64,000 nucleotides of DNA from Promethearchaeia archaeon (GCA_029856105.1 JAHQWH010000015.1:1-64000); one strand, 5' to 3'. Shown: positions 53,793 to 63,740, numbered from the stretch's first letter. The notes: a model not told the origin generated them from the sequence alone. Made by a program: numbers and translations.

Positions 53793-54722
53793 CTAAAAGC
53801 GATACAATTCTGTTGAGAGATATTTTTCTCCTCCGTCAGGTAAGAGTGCAACGATATTTTCTCCTTCTACGAAATCTTTTGAAGCTTCGAAAATTGCTGC
53901 CCATGCACAGGCTCCTGCTGAAATTCCAATGAATATGCCTTCCATTCTAGCTAATTTTCTAGCCGTCTCGATGGCATCTTTGTAGTCAACCTTTATAATT
54001 TTGTCGTAAATTTTAATATTTAACACTTCGGGGATAAAACCAGCACCTATACCTTGGATTTTATGAGGACCTGGTCTCTCACCTGATAAGATCGCAGAAT
54101 CCTTAGGTTCTACTGCGTAAACCTTCATTCTCGCCCCAACCCTATCTTTTAATACCTCACCGACTCCTGTTATTGTTCCACCAGTCCCTATTCCAGCAAC
54201 AAACCCATCCACTTGACCGGCTAAATCGTTAAATATCTCTATAGCTGTAGTTTTTCGGTGTATATCTGGGTTAGCTAGGTTTTTAAATTGTTGAGGGATG
54301 AATACTTTTCCTTTTTCTTTAGCTATTTCTTCCGCTTTTGAAATCGATCTTTTCATACCACCTTCTTTTGGGGTTAAAACTACCTCAGCACCAAAGGCTT
54401 TTAGAATTTGGACTCTCTCGATAGTTACGCTTTCGGGCATTACTAAAGTTATTTTATATCCTTTTGACGCACACACAAGCGCTAGACCAATGCCCGTATT
54501 TCCAGAAGTAGGCTCTACTATGGTTGTATCTTTATCAATAAGACCTTCCTCTTCGGCTTTAAGTATCATGTTCATTCCAATTCTATCTTTAACGCTACCC
54601 CCAGGGTTAAAAGACTCCAATTTTACAAATACATTGGGCTTAACGCTTCCAACGATTCTGTTTAATTTCACTAAGGGCGTTTTCCCAATTGCTTCAACTA
54701 TATTTTTATAATAATTTGCCAT
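53793..54722 (-). CDS. cysK: Cysteine synthase
   Basis: 309 residues. PLP enzyme making cysteine from O-acetylserine and sulfide. ESFNPGGSVKDR contains the PLP Lys, PTSGNTGIGLA the substrate loop and GTGGTITGVGEV the phosphate loop. ISAGACAWAAIF matches the C-terminal PLP-ring Ser region. GTG 54731 is in frame, but ATG 54722 follows a TAGGTGG ribosome site by six bases. cysE lies 43 bases upstream on the same strand, forming a complete two-step pathway. Confidence 0.95.
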   Translation of the reverse strand: MANYYKNIVEAIGKTPLVKLNRIVGSVKPNVFVKLESFNPGGSVKDRIGMNMILKAEEEGLIDKDTTIVEPTSGNTGIGLALVCASKGYKITLVMPESVTIERVQILKAFGAEVVLTPKEGGMKRSISKAEEIAKEKGKVFIPQQFKNLANPDIHRKTTAIEIFNDLAGQVDGFVAGIGTGGTITGVGEVLKDRVGARMKVYAVEPKDSAILSGERPGPHKIQGIGAGFIPEVLNIKIYDKIIKVDYKDAIETARKLARMEGIFIGISAGACAWAAIFEASKDFVEGENIVALLPDGGEKYLSTELYRF

Positions 54723-54765
54723 TAAATCCACCTATTTATTTTACAATCATTAAAGATTTTCCACT

Positions 54766-55611
54766 TTATATTCCACTACCATTTTCTCCGTAAAATATTT
54801 CGATATCGTCTTCTGTTGGTTTCGAACTATGAGGAAAATGTTTCTCCAATTCTTTGATTCTTTTATTTAAACTCGAGAAAGCGATTGAAATTGGGTCGGG
54901 AAGTTCACCGTGGCGCAAATCAATTTTTTCGATTTTTTCTCCTTTTTTCGATACAATTTTCGCAGGAACCCCTACGACTACGCAATTTGAAGGCACATCG
55001 CTAACAACCACGGAATTTGCGCCAACTCTCACGTTTTCTCCAAGAGTAATAGGTCCTAAAATCTTTGCGCCAGTACCAACAACAACATTATCACCTAAAG
55101 TGGGGTGCCTTTTTTTTTGTTCCAAATTAGTACCCCCTAAAACTACGCCTGCGTAAATCGTTACATTGTTTCCAATCTCAGTTGTTTCCCCTATAACTAC
55201 TCCGGCTCCGTGGTCTATAAAGAATTCGCTACCAATCTCTGCTCCTGGATGAATTTCTACAGCAGTCAGATCTCGTGCGATACCAGAGATATATCTAGGT
55301 ATGTATGGTAATCCTAATTTCCAAAAGAAATGCGCAATGCGATATAGTAATACGGCTTTAATCCCAGGATAACTTGTTAAAACTTCAATTAAGGTGCGTG
55401 CAGCGGGATCTTTATTAAACGCAGCATTCACATCCGAAACAAAGAAATTTAAGATACCTTGAAGATACTTGTTAATTTCTCTGTAATCTAAATCCTCCGT
55501 TTTAAATTCTAATTTTAGCAAACAATCTGTGCATTGGTTCCTTCCACTTATTGGTTTAAAACCTAACTTTTTACCACAAGATAAACATCTAAGAAAATCA
55601 TCCGTTTCCAT
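54766..55611 (-). CDS. cysE: Serine O-acetyltransferase with N-terminal zinc ribbon
   Basis: 281 residues. Acetylates serine for CysK. The left-handed beta-helix is clear (GAEIGSEFFIDHGAGVVIGE, then GNNVTIYAGVVLGG and GDNVVVGTGAKILG), with the catalytic His in IDHGAG. The first 35 residues add a zinc ribbon (FLRCLSCGKKLG, then NQCTDCLLK), which standard CysE proteins lack. The C-terminal tail ends in NGSGI; CysE uses a C-terminal Ile to dock into CysK, so a CysE-CysK complex is expected. Confidence 0.92.
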   Translation of the reverse strand: METDDFLRCLSCGKKLGFKPISGRNQCTDCLLKLEFKTEDLDYREINKYLQGILNFFVSDVNAAFNKDPAARTLIEVLTSYPGIKAVLLYRIAHFFWKLGLPYIPRYISGIARDLTAVEIHPGAEIGSEFFIDHGAGVVIGETTEIGNNVTIYAGVVLGGTNLEQKKRHPTLGDNVVVGTGAKILGPITLGENVRVGANSVVVSDVPSNCVVVGVPAKIVSKKGEKIEKIDLRHGELPDPISIAFSSLNKRIKELEKHFPHSSKPTEDDIEIFYGENGSGI

Positions 55612-55745
55612 TAAATTATCCCTCTCATTTTTTTGGAAATTTATTTATTCTTACTTAACTAAAAAATCTGTTTTATCAAATAATTTATGTTTATGAATAA
55701 TAAATTTTTAGAATAATCAAAATTTTATTAAATAGAGGTTTAAAG

Positions 55746-57608
55746 ATGGAATTTGGATATAGTGACAAAATATTAAGAGTTAATTTATCAAATGATAAGA
55801 TTAGTGTAGAACATCCGGAAGAAAAATTCTATAGGAAATATATTGGTGGAGAGGGTTTTGTTGCGTATTATCTTTTAAAAGAATTAAAACCTAACATAGA
55901 TCCTCTTGGTCCCGAAAACAAGTTGGTTTTTGCTACGGGTCCTATAACGGGCGTATCTATCGCAGGAGCGGGAAGAAATAGCGTTGGTGCAAAATCGCCC
56001 TTAACAAACGGATTTGGTGAAGCTGAAGTGGGGGGATATTGGGGGCCAGAGTTGAAAAGAGCTGGTTTCGATGCAATAATTATTGAAGGAAAAGCAAAAA
56101 GTCCAATTTTTATATGGATAAAAAATGAAAACGTTGAAATAAGAGACGCTAGTCTTATCTGGGGAAAAACAACCGGCGAAGCTCAACAAATAATAAAAAA
56201 CGAATTAGACGATAAACTTGTGCATATAAGTCAGATTGGCCCAGGAGGCGAGCATTTAGTGCGGTATGCTTGTGTAATAAACGATCTTCGTAGCGCTGCA
56301 GGTCGAACAGGTATGGGAGCCGTCATGGGTTCTAAAAATCTTAAAGCCGTAGTTGTGAGGGGTAATAAGAGACCTAAAGTGGCTAACAAGGAAAAGTTAA
56401 GAGAATTAAGGGATTCTTTTAGTAATAACTACTTGAAAAATTATAAAGAATATTACTCGTATGGAACTGGTGGAGGTGTAATGGAAATGTTTGCCACTAT
56501 AGGGAACCTTCCAACTCGAAATTTTAAAGCAGGGGGGACTAATAGGGCAAAGACTCTAGACCCTAAAATTAACAAAGAAGAAATTAATCTAAAAATGGAA
56601 ACTTGTTTTGCGTGTCCAATTAAATGCAAAAAGGTGGTACAAATTAAAGAACCGTGGGTCGTAGATCCAATATATGGTGGCCCAGAATACGAGACTCTTG
56701 CTGCTTTCGGCTCTAATTGTGGAATTTATGACTTAAAAGCTGTGTGTAAGGCTAATGAACTTTGTAATAAGTACTCAATTGATACGATCTCTACTGGTAT
56801 GAACATTAGTTTTGCCATGGAGTGCTTTGAAAATAACATATTAAACGAATCCGATACAGGAGGGATAGTCTTAAAGTTCGGTAATTCCCAAGCCATGATT
56901 CAAATGATTGAAAAAATTGCTAAGCGAGAAGGTTTAGGAGATATCTTAGCTGAGGGCGTAAAAAGAGCCGCCGAAAAAATCCAAAACGGAGCGCAAGAAT
57001 TCGCTATCCATGTGAAGGGTCAAGAACTTCCGATGCACGAACCACGCTTTAAGCAAGGATTGGGGTTAGGATACACGATTTCACCAACAGGAGCAGAACA
57101 TATGCATAATCTCCACGATACAGCTATTGCAAGTGAAGGCTCGATTGCTAATTTTAAGACTCTTGGAATTTTAACACCACTCCAACTTGATGATTTGAGC
57201 GCAAAAAAGGTTCGAGCCTTAATATATCAGATGAATTGGTGTGCTTTAGTTAATGCTCTCGTAATGTGTTATTTTGTGCCGTGGAATCCATTTGAGCTAA
57301 CAGAAGTAGTTAGAGCTGTTACTGGTTGGAATACCTCAACTTTTGAATTGATGAAAGTAGGCGAGCGAATAATGAATATGACCCGAATATTTAACTTAAG
57401 AGAAGGATTTACGAGTGATGACGATCGTTTACCAGACAGATTCTTCCAACCTCACACTTCAGGAGCTCTAGCTGAAACATCTATCGATTTAGAAAAATTT
57501 AGTGAAGCTAAAAATATCTACTACGAAATGATGGGTTGGGACAAAAATGGTGTTCCGTCAAAAATAAAATTGGACGAACTCGATATTAGTTGGGCTAATA
57601 GTTTTTGA
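55746..57608 (+). CDS. aor-like: Tungsten aldehyde ferredoxin oxidoreductase family protein
   Basis: 620 residues. Oxidises aldehydes to acids (or the reverse) with ferredoxin, using a tungsten-bispterin. N-terminal domain YIGGEGFVAYYLLKEL, then GAGRNSVGAKSPLTNGFGEA; cluster motif CFACPIKCKK with a distant Cys near the C-terminus; pterin segments GPGGEHLVRYAC and AAGRTGMGAVMGSKNLKAVV. The length fits AOR proper rather than FOR or GAPOR, but substrate is open. No ferredoxin or cofactor genes adjoin; monocistronic. Confidence 0.93.
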   Translation: MEFGYSDKILRVNLSNDKISVEHPEEKFYRKYIGGEGFVAYYLLKELKPNIDPLGPENKLVFATGPITGVSIAGAGRNSVGAKSPLTNGFGEAEVGGYWGPELKRAGFDAIIIEGKAKSPIFIWIKNENVEIRDASLIWGKTTGEAQQIIKNELDDKLVHISQIGPGGEHLVRYACVINDLRSAAGRTGMGAVMGSKNLKAVVVRGNKRPKVANKEKLRELRDSFSNNYLKNYKEYYSYGTGGGVMEMFATIGNLPTRNFKAGGTNRAKTLDPKINKEEINLKMETCFACPIKCKKVVQIKEPWVVDPIYGGPEYETLAAFGSNCGIYDLKAVCKANELCNKYSIDTISTGMNISFAMECFENNILNESDTGGIVLKFGNSQAMIQMIEKIAKREGLGDILAEGVKRAAEKIQNGAQEFAIHVKGQELPMHEPRFKQGLGLGYTISPTGAEHMHNLHDTAIASEGSIANFKTLGILTPLQLDDLSAKKVRALIYQMNWCALVNALVMCYFVPWNPFELTEVVRAVTGWNTSTFELMKVGERIMNMTRIFNLREGFTSDDDRLPDRFFQPHTSGALAETSIDLEKFSEAKNIYYEMMGWDKNGVPSKIKLDELDISWANSF

Positions 57609-57804
57609 ATTATCAAATCTTATAATCTTTTCTACTCTCTAATTTTAAAAATAAAATTTATTTTAATTCCATATACAATCTTTACGAAAAAAACCTAAAA
57701 TTATACTAATATATAAATAAAAAAAATTTCACTTCAGTATTTGAAGAGTAATCACCAAATTTAGAGATCATAAAAAATTTGTTCTTATAGGTTGAGAAAT
57801 ACGA

Positions 57805-60669
57805 ATGATTTCCGACGATAACAAGCGCGAAAATGTTAAGACTCAATTTCAAATAATTATGGAAATTGTTAACGATTTGGTGATGATTATTGATCAAACG
57901 GAAGATTTCAAAATTGAGTTAATTAACGATTGCCCGTTATTGGAAAATTTAGGATACGCTGAAAGTGATTTGGTCGGGAATTCGTTTCTAAATATACTAT
58001 TTTCGGAAGATAAAAAAAAAGCAATAAGATTTTTAAAAAAGGGGATCGATACTTTTGATAATTTTCAAGAAGTAAAGTTATTTTCAGCGAAAGATGAAAT
58101 AATTTGGGTGGAAATAAAAGCAAGAAAATTTACGGACGAGGATAAAAACGAGAAAATATTAATTATTGTGAAAGATATCTCAAAACAAAAAAGAATCGAA
58201 GGAAATTTAAGAGAAACTGAAGATAGATTTAAAAAAATAACAGATACTATCCCAGAAATACGCTTTTGGAAATTATTTAATCCTAAAAAATATGAGGAGG
58301 CTTTGCAGAGCAGTTATGAAATGCTACAGATGGTAATAGAAAATATCCCACAATATATTATATGGAAGGATATTGATCAGAGTTATCTCGGATGTAACGA
58401 TAATTACGCAAAATTAATTGAGATTGAACACCCTGAAAATATTATAGGAAAAACTGACGAAGAATTGCTTTTAGATAAGAACCAAATACAATTTAACAAA
58501 GAACAAGAAAGGAAAGTTATCGAATCTAATAAAGTTGTTTTTCATACTAATGAATCATGGATCCTCAGAAACGGAGAAAAGATTTGGATTGATGTAAATA
58601 GAATTCCTTTGTTAAACTCTGATGGAAATGTTGCAGGACTTTTAATTACTTTTGAAGATATTACCGAACGGAAGAACGCTGAGGAGAATTTGCGTAAACA
58701 ACATGAGAGATTAGAACGAATTATGGAAACCAATCCCGCAGGAATCTTATCTGTTGATACTATCGGTCATATTATATATGTCAATTCTCAAGCTGAAAAA
58801 GTCTTACATTATCCTAAAGAAGAATTGTTAAAAAAAACATTTTTAACCACTAAATTTAAATTTTTAAACTCAGAAGGCAAACTTATTCCTAAGAATGAGC
58901 TACCTTTTCAGATTATTACGAAAACGAAAAAACCACTATTTGATTATCATGCGACTTTTAAGTCATTTACGAATGAAAATATTCTACTTTCTATCAATGG
59001 TACGCCTTTATTAAAGAATAACGGAGAAATCGAGAATATAATTTTTACAGTAGAGGATATTACTGAAAAAGAATTAGCTGAAAAAAAAATTAAAGATTCA
59101 GAAGAAAAATATAAGGACTTATTAGAGACATCAACAATTGGTATTTTAGAAATAGAGTTGGAAAATAATAGCGTTTCTTACATTAATCCAAAATTATTAG
59201 AATTTATTGGGTATCAAGATGTTGACTATGTCAACAAAAAATTGATGGATGAAATAATTCATCCAGACGATCTGCTAAAGTTGTTAAATTCAGAAGAAGG
59301 AAAGGATATCGAATTTAGAATTGTGACTAATAAAGGAAAAATAAAATGGTTACAAGGAAAAAGATTAAATCAATACGACGATAGAGATAATCTAATTAGT
59401 TTTAGATTATGGTTAGAAGACGTCACTGAAAAAAAAATGTACGAAGAATTGATTTATGAGTTAAATATTAATTTTTTAAACTACACAACGGACATTCAAC
59501 AAAATATCGAATTATTGTTAAAAACTTGCTTAAAATTACTTAATGGTGACATTGTACTATACATCACTAAAAGCGATCATGAAGAAGAAGAGCAATATCG
59601 GGTAATGAGTAGTAAAGGGGACATCACAATGTATCCTTCGGGAGCGTTTACGAAAGATTTGTTTGTAAGCGAATTATTTATAGAAAATCACGACTTTACT
59701 CAGGAATTCTTTGACATTCATAAAACGAAGTATGCCAAGTCTGATCGTTATATAATTGAAAACGGTATCGAAGCTTGTTATGGTAAATTAATCCTATCTG
59801 GAAACGACTTAAATAGTTTACTCTGCGTTTTGTTTAAACAAAATCCAACTATTACCAACCAAAATAAATTGGTGCTATTTTTAATATGCGATGCTCTCGA
59901 AATAGAGCAAAGAAGGTGGGAATCTCAACAACATTTGGAAGAACAAAACCGAATGTTAAGCGAAATAAATAAATTAAAAAGCGATTTGTTTTCAAGAACT
60001 TCGCACGAATTAAAAACGCCATTAATTTCTATTAAAGGATTCACCGAGTTATTGTTAAAACTACACTCAAATAAGTTGGACAGCGATGTTATTTCGATTT
60101 TAGAGGAGATTAAGAGCGGTAGTAAGCGCCTTGAAGATTACATTAACTCACTTGTCGAAAGCTCTCAATTAGATCAAGGGTTGTTGAAAATAAAAAAAAA
60201 GAGAGAGAATCTTACATTTTTAATTAAATATTGCATTAAGCAATTATCTGGTACGGCCAAATTAAGAGAACAGAAGGTTAAACTAAATATTAAGAATAAT
60301 ATATATGCAAATTTTGATAAAGAGAAAATTTACGAAGTTATCACCAATTTGTTGATTAATGCAATAAAGTATACTCCTATTGGGGGTACAATTACAATTG
60401 ATTCTCATCAAAAAAACCATTATTATATAATTTCGATAAATGACACCGGCATTGGACTAACTAAAAAAGAAATAGCGCAACTTTTTACGCAGTTTGGTAA
60501 AATTGAAAGATACGGCCAGGGATGGGACGTAGGCATCGAAGGGACAGGATTAGGATTGTACATTTCGAAAGAATTAATTGACCTTCACGACGGGAATATA
60601 TGGGTCGAATCAGAAGGCCGGAACAAAGGAAGTACTTTTTTCTTTTCTATACCAATAGAAAAAAAATAA
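57805..60669 (+). CDS. Soluble multi-PAS histidine kinase
   Basis: 954 residues, no membrane segment. Four PAS/PAC modules lie at about 20-135, 165-295, 300-425 and 430-550 (closing IIVKDISKQKRIE, LITFEDITERKNAE, IIFTVEDITEKELAE, WLEDVTEKK). A less clear GAF-like region spans about 560-710. HisKA has H734 in FSRTSHELKTP, and the HATPase has NLLINAIKYTP, NDTGIGL and GTGLGLYISKEL. It probably senses a cytosolic redox or small-molecule signal. No response regulator is adjacent. Confidence 0.92.
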   Translation: MISDDNKRENVKTQFQIIMEIVNDLVMIIDQTEDFKIELINDCPLLENLGYAESDLVGNSFLNILFSEDKKKAIRFLKKGIDTFDNFQEVKLFSAKDEIIWVEIKARKFTDEDKNEKILIIVKDISKQKRIEGNLRETEDRFKKITDTIPEIRFWKLFNPKKYEEALQSSYEMLQMVIENIPQYIIWKDIDQSYLGCNDNYAKLIEIEHPENIIGKTDEELLLDKNQIQFNKEQERKVIESNKVVFHTNESWILRNGEKIWIDVNRIPLLNSDGNVAGLLITFEDITERKNAEENLRKQHERLERIMETNPAGILSVDTIGHIIYVNSQAEKVLHYPKEELLKKTFLTTKFKFLNSEGKLIPKNELPFQIITKTKKPLFDYHATFKSFTNENILLSINGTPLLKNNGEIENIIFTVEDITEKELAEKKIKDSEEKYKDLLETSTIGILEIELENNSVSYINPKLLEFIGYQDVDYVNKKLMDEIIHPDDLLKLLNSEEGKDIEFRIVTNKGKIKWLQGKRLNQYDDRDNLISFRLWLEDVTEKKMYEELIYELNINFLNYTTDIQQNIELLLKTCLKLLNGDIVLYITKSDHEEEEQYRVMSSKGDITMYPSGAFTKDLFVSELFIENHDFTQEFFDIHKTKYAKSDRYIIENGIEACYGKLILSGNDLNSLLCVLFKQNPTITNQNKLVLFLICDALEIEQRRWESQQHLEEQNRMLSEINKLKSDLFSRTSHELKTPLISIKGFTELLLKLHSNKLDSDVISILEEIKSGSKRLEDYINSLVESSQLDQGLLKIKKKRENLTFLIKYCIKQLSGTAKLREQKVKLNIKNNIYANFDKEKIYEVITNLLINAIKYTPIGGTITIDSHQKNHYYIISINDTGIGLTKKEIAQLFTQFGKIERYGQGWDVGIEGTGLGLYISKELIDLHDGNIWVESEGRNKGSTFFFSIPIEKK

Positions 60670-60783
60670 TTTTTGAAAAATTTTGGACTCCATATTTTTT
60701 ATTAACAGCCCCTTTCATACTTTATTAAATATAGTTGAGAAAAACATAATATTGTTTTTATCAAAAAACTATAGGTGATACTC

Positions 60784-60999
60784 GTGAGTAACAATGGTGA
60801 AGAAAAGGGATATGAAAAATTAGATGTAGTAAAAAGATATTTCCAAAAGATATTCACTGTAATGTCTAAAGATGTTAGAGAACAACTGATGGATTTAAAC
60901 CTATCAAAAGACGAATTAAAAGAAGTAAAAAAAGAACTAGTTTTTTTACCTGATGAAAAACAAAAAGAATACTTGAACGAACTATCTAAGAAAAAATAA
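60784..60999 (+). CDS. Small charged helical protein
   Basis: 71 residues from GTG 60784, which follows AGGTGAT by four bases; GTG 60775 is an alternative. Helical and lysine/glutamate-rich (VVKRYFQKIFTVMSKDVREQ; LSKDELKEVKKELVFL). No family recognised. Twelve bases separate it from the TPR gene, so they are probably cotranscribed. Confidence 0.55.
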   Translation: MSNNGEEKGYEKLDVVKRYFQKIFTVMSKDVREQLMDLNLSKDELKEVKKELVFLPDEKQKEYLNELSKKK

Positions 61000-61011
61000 A
61001 GCTGAGATAAA

Positions 61012-61491
61012 TTGATAAAAGACAAAAAAAATGCTTTGTATTGGTCCGAATTAGGAATGAAATATTTTAAAACAGGAGATTACCTAAAGGCAATAGAGTG
61101 CTTTGAAAGAGCAGTCAAAATTAACCCGTTAAGTAGCGTTTCCTGGAGTAACATGGGAGTTGCCTATGAAAAGTTAGAAAATTTCGACAAAGAACGAGAA
61201 TGCTGCAAAAAAGCAGTGAGTATCGATCCTTTGGATAATTGGGCGTGGTACAATTTAGGAGTAGCGTATGAAAAATTAGGTAAATCTCAAGATTCGATTT
61301 TGAGCTATAAAAAAGCCATTAAAATAGACCCGCAGGATAGTGCGACTTGGTTTAATTTAGGGCGATTATTCAAGTCGTTAGGTACTTTCAAGAAAGCAAT
61401 GCAATGTTTTGCTGAAGTCCTTAAAATTGACCCAGTAAATATTGAAGCTGAAAAACTATTAGGTGGTTTAAAAGAAAATAAAATTCAGTAA
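61012..61491 (+). CDS. TPR-repeat protein
   Basis: 159 residues with three to four consecutive TPR units (LGMKYFKTGDYLKAIECFER; NMGVAYEKLENFDKERECCK; NLGVAYEKLGKSQDSILSYK; NLGRLFKSLGTFKKAMQCFA), each followed by A-(V/I)-x-I-(N/D)-P. Protein-protein interaction module with no enzymatic part. TTG start at 61012. Convergent with the small coiled-coil gene at 61495. Confidence 0.88.
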   Translation: MIKDKKNALYWSELGMKYFKTGDYLKAIECFERAVKINPLSSVSWSNMGVAYEKLENFDKERECCKKAVSIDPLDNWAWYNLGVAYEKLGKSQDSILSYKKAIKIDPQDSATWFNLGRLFKSLGTFKKAMQCFAEVLKIDPVNIEAEKLLGGLKENKIQ

Positions 61492-61494
61492 AAA

Positions 61495-61773
61495 TCATAA
61501 GAACGCGAAGTTCGTTTCCTTTTTTAGCCTTCTTTTAAGTTGTTTTATAGTTTTATCTTTTTCTTCGATAATTTTTTGATTTATTTGTTTTATTAAATTT
61601 ATCTCTTCTCTAAGAATTTTAATAATCTTTTCTTTTTCTTCTTCGGACTTATCCATATTATTTATGATCTTACTTACTTCAATAATTTTATTAATCTTTT
61701 TAGAACCATCACTTATTCCGTTCGCGTTTGGTTTCTTAAGATCGTTGTTACCTAAAATTGGTTCTTCTTTCAA
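61495..61773 (-). CDS. Small coiled-coil protein
   Basis: 92 residues, almost entirely a charged helix (INNMDKSEEEKEKIIKILRE; INQKIIEEKDKTIKQLKRRL). No Cys and no membrane segment. Family unknown. Its 3' end lies one codon from the end of the TPR gene on the other strand. Confidence 0.5.
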   Translation of the reverse strand: MKEEPILGNNDLKKPNANGISDGSKKINKIIEVSKIINNMDKSEEEKEKIIKILREEINLIKQINQKIIEEKDKTIKQLKRRLKKETNFAFL

Positions 61774-62173
61774 AATTTGATCTCTATCTAAAAAATAATT
61801 TATTCGCTCTAAATTTTATATAACAAGTTTTATTTTTAAATGTTTTTACGATTATGTCGAAAGCATTTACTAGGTTTTCGCTGAAAAAATTCTATGTTTT
61901 TTTAAAAAGTTAAACAAAAAAAGGCAGATTTTATCGAAATAACATAATTTTCTTATGAATTATTCCACTTAAAAAACATTTAGATATTGCAATTAATTAA
62001 TACTCTTATTTTAATTACTAAATTCAATAACAAATTTTTTATTAAAAAGTTCTTTTCACTTCTTAATATTATAAATTAAAATTGTTTGATCAAACAATCA
62101 AAAAAGTAAAGTCTGTACTTTTTTACGCAATTATTTATCAATTTTAAAACTATAAAAGAGACTTGTATTTATT
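61774..62173. other. Intergenic gap upstream of hdr set 3, 400 bp
   Basis: Divergent promoter region. AT-rich, no coding frame. Its notable content is the pair of inverted repeats at 62081-62124 (see that entry). A TATA-like ACTATAAAAG lies at about 62147-62156, close to the hdrC start. Confidence 0.5.
62081..62124. promoter_or_regulatory. 18-bp palindrome plus adjacent inverted repeat
   Basis: ATTGTTTGATCAAACAAT (62081-62098) is a perfect 18-bp palindrome. It is followed at once by AAAAAAGTA (62100-62108), a seven-base spacer and TACTTTTTT (62116-62124). Both lie about 50-90 bases before the hdrC start, where an operator would be expected; the second could also fold in RNA. Confidence 0.55.
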
Positions 62174-62788
62174 ATGAGCGAAAATATAGAAAAATATATC
62201 AAGCGCAAGGTATATAACGGCACGAGCTCTAAAATTGCTCAAAAATTCGTTGACGCTGGTTTAGAAAAGTTAAGATCTTGTATTAACTGTGGAACTTGCA
62301 CAGCCTCATGCCCGTCTGGAAGACGAACAGCGTTCCGAACACGTTCTGCTCTCAGACGTGCGTTAGCAGGGGATGAATCGGTTTTGAGTGATATTGACAT
62401 CTGGCTTTGCAGTACTTGTTATTACTGCTATGAGCGATGCCCACGAGACATACCTGTAACTGATATGATTATAAAACTTAGAAACATAGCTGTTGAAGAA
62501 GGCTATATCTTAGATAATCACTTTACTTTAGCCAAAGATATTTTTTATAAAACAGGTCATGGGGTACCAGCCAATGGTGAAAACAACAAAAAATGGAGAG
62601 ATTTACGAGAATCATATGGTTTACCAGCACTACCTCCAACGGTTCATTCCTATCCGGAAGCCGTGAAAGAATGCCAATTTTTAATGGACGAAGTTGGTTT
62701 CAAAGCTTTACTGGATAATGCGAAAAAATTAAAGGATGAAAGAATGTTAGCAGAAGAAAAAAAAGAAAACGAAAAGGATGGTAAATAA
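62174..62788 (+). CDS. hdrC: Heterodisulfide reductase subunit C homologue (set 3)
   Basis: 204 residues, longer than the other two sets. Two [4Fe-4S] motifs, CINCGTCTASCPSGRRTAFR and CSTCYYCYERCPRD. C-terminal extension (about 170-204) is charged and helical. It is followed by hdrB and hdrA with a one-base and 12-base gap, so this is the only set here with all three Hdr genes together. In other archaea such HdrABC is the flavin-bifurcating core. Confidence 0.93.
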   Translation: MSENIEKYIKRKVYNGTSSKIAQKFVDAGLEKLRSCINCGTCTASCPSGRRTAFRTRSALRRALAGDESVLSDIDIWLCSTCYYCYERCPRDIPVTDMIIKLRNIAVEEGYILDNHFTLAKDIFYKTGHGVPANGENNKKWRDLRESYGLPALPPTVHSYPEAVKECQFLMDEVGFKALLDNAKKLKDERMLAEEKKENEKDGK

Positions 62789-62789
62789 A

Positions 62790-63740
62790 GTGAGCGAACA
62801 AAAAGATTGGAGATACGCTTTTTTTTTAGGGTGCGTTATTCCAAATAGGTATCCAATGATAGAACGTAGCATACGCGATGTTTTCGAAGAGCTAGGAGCA
62901 GAACTATTGGACATGCCTGGCGCGTCGTGTTGTCCCGCCCCGGGAGTATTTAGGGGGTTTCATATTCCTACTTGGTTCGTTATTGCTGCTCGTAATATAG
63001 CAATAGCAGAAGATTTGGGCGTAAGTCTAATAACAGGGTGTAATGGGTGTTACGGTACGCTACGCGACGCTTGGTGGGACTTAGAACATAACAGTGAAGA
63101 AAAAAAACATGTAAACAAACTCCTTGCTAAAGTAGGTAAAAAGTATACTGGTAATTTTGAGCCAAAACACGTCATGCAAGCCTTATACTTAGATATGGGG
63201 AAAGAATACGTTAGAGGTTTTATTAAGCACAAATTTAAGGATTTAAAGGTTGCAGTGCATTACGGATGTCACATCGTTAAACCTAGCGATAAACGTCCTT
63301 GGGATGGAGAATACGAGAATCCAACTTTCCTTGACGAGATAGTTGAACTTACTGGGGCAACAAGTATCGATTATAAGGAAAAGTTTATGTGTTGTGGTGC
63401 TGGTGGAGCCGTCAGAACAGCCGTGAAAGAAGTCGCGGCCGATTTTACGCGTGAAAAATTAGTTAATATGCGAGAAGCTGGCGCAGATATCATAATAAAC
63501 TGCTGTCCCTTCTGTCACCTTCAATTAGACCTCGGACAGGTCGAAGTAAATAACTTTTATAAAGATATAATTGGAGAACCGTTCCATATTCCTGTAATTT
63601 ATATTACGCAGTTGTTAGGTGTCGCCATGGGAATGGATCCTAGCAGACTTGGACTCGTAAAGAACCACAATTTAAAAGGCGTGAGCCCATTTATTCCCAT
63701 ACAACCCTTTTTAGATATTGTAAAGGAGCAATTAATTTAG
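62790..63740 (+). CDS. hdrB: Heterodisulfide reductase subunit B homologue (set 3)
   Basis: 316 residues from GTG 62790 (MSEQKDWRYAFFLG); ATG 62778 would overlap hdrC and its ribosome site is too close. Two CCG domains: ASCCPAPG and GCNGCYGTLRD in the first half; HYGCHIVKPSD, MCCGAGGAVRT and CCPFCHLQLD in the second. All cluster cysteines are conserved. It differs from sets 1 and 2 in several motif residues, so the three HdrB proteins are not recent duplicates. AGGAGG follows for hdrA. Confidence 0.93.
   Translation: MSEQKDWRYAFFLGCVIPNRYPMIERSIRDVFEELGAELLDMPGASCCPAPGVFRGFHIPTWFVIAARNIAIAEDLGVSLITGCNGCYGTLRDAWWDLEHNSEEKKHVNKLLAKVGKKYTGNFEPKHVMQALYLDMGKEYVRGFIKHKFKDLKVAVHYGCHIVKPSDKRPWDGEYENPTFLDEIVELTGATSIDYKEKFMCCGAGGAVRTAVKEVAADFTREKLVNMREAGADIIINCCPFCHLQLDLGQVEVNNFYKDIIGEPFHIPVIYITQLLGVAMGMDPSRLGLVKNHNLKGVSPFIPIQPFLDIVKEQLI

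Noticed and set aside
54298-54711. 137-codon open frame opposite cysK
   Set aside because: Antisense to conserved PLP motifs of cysK, with no recognisable features of its own.
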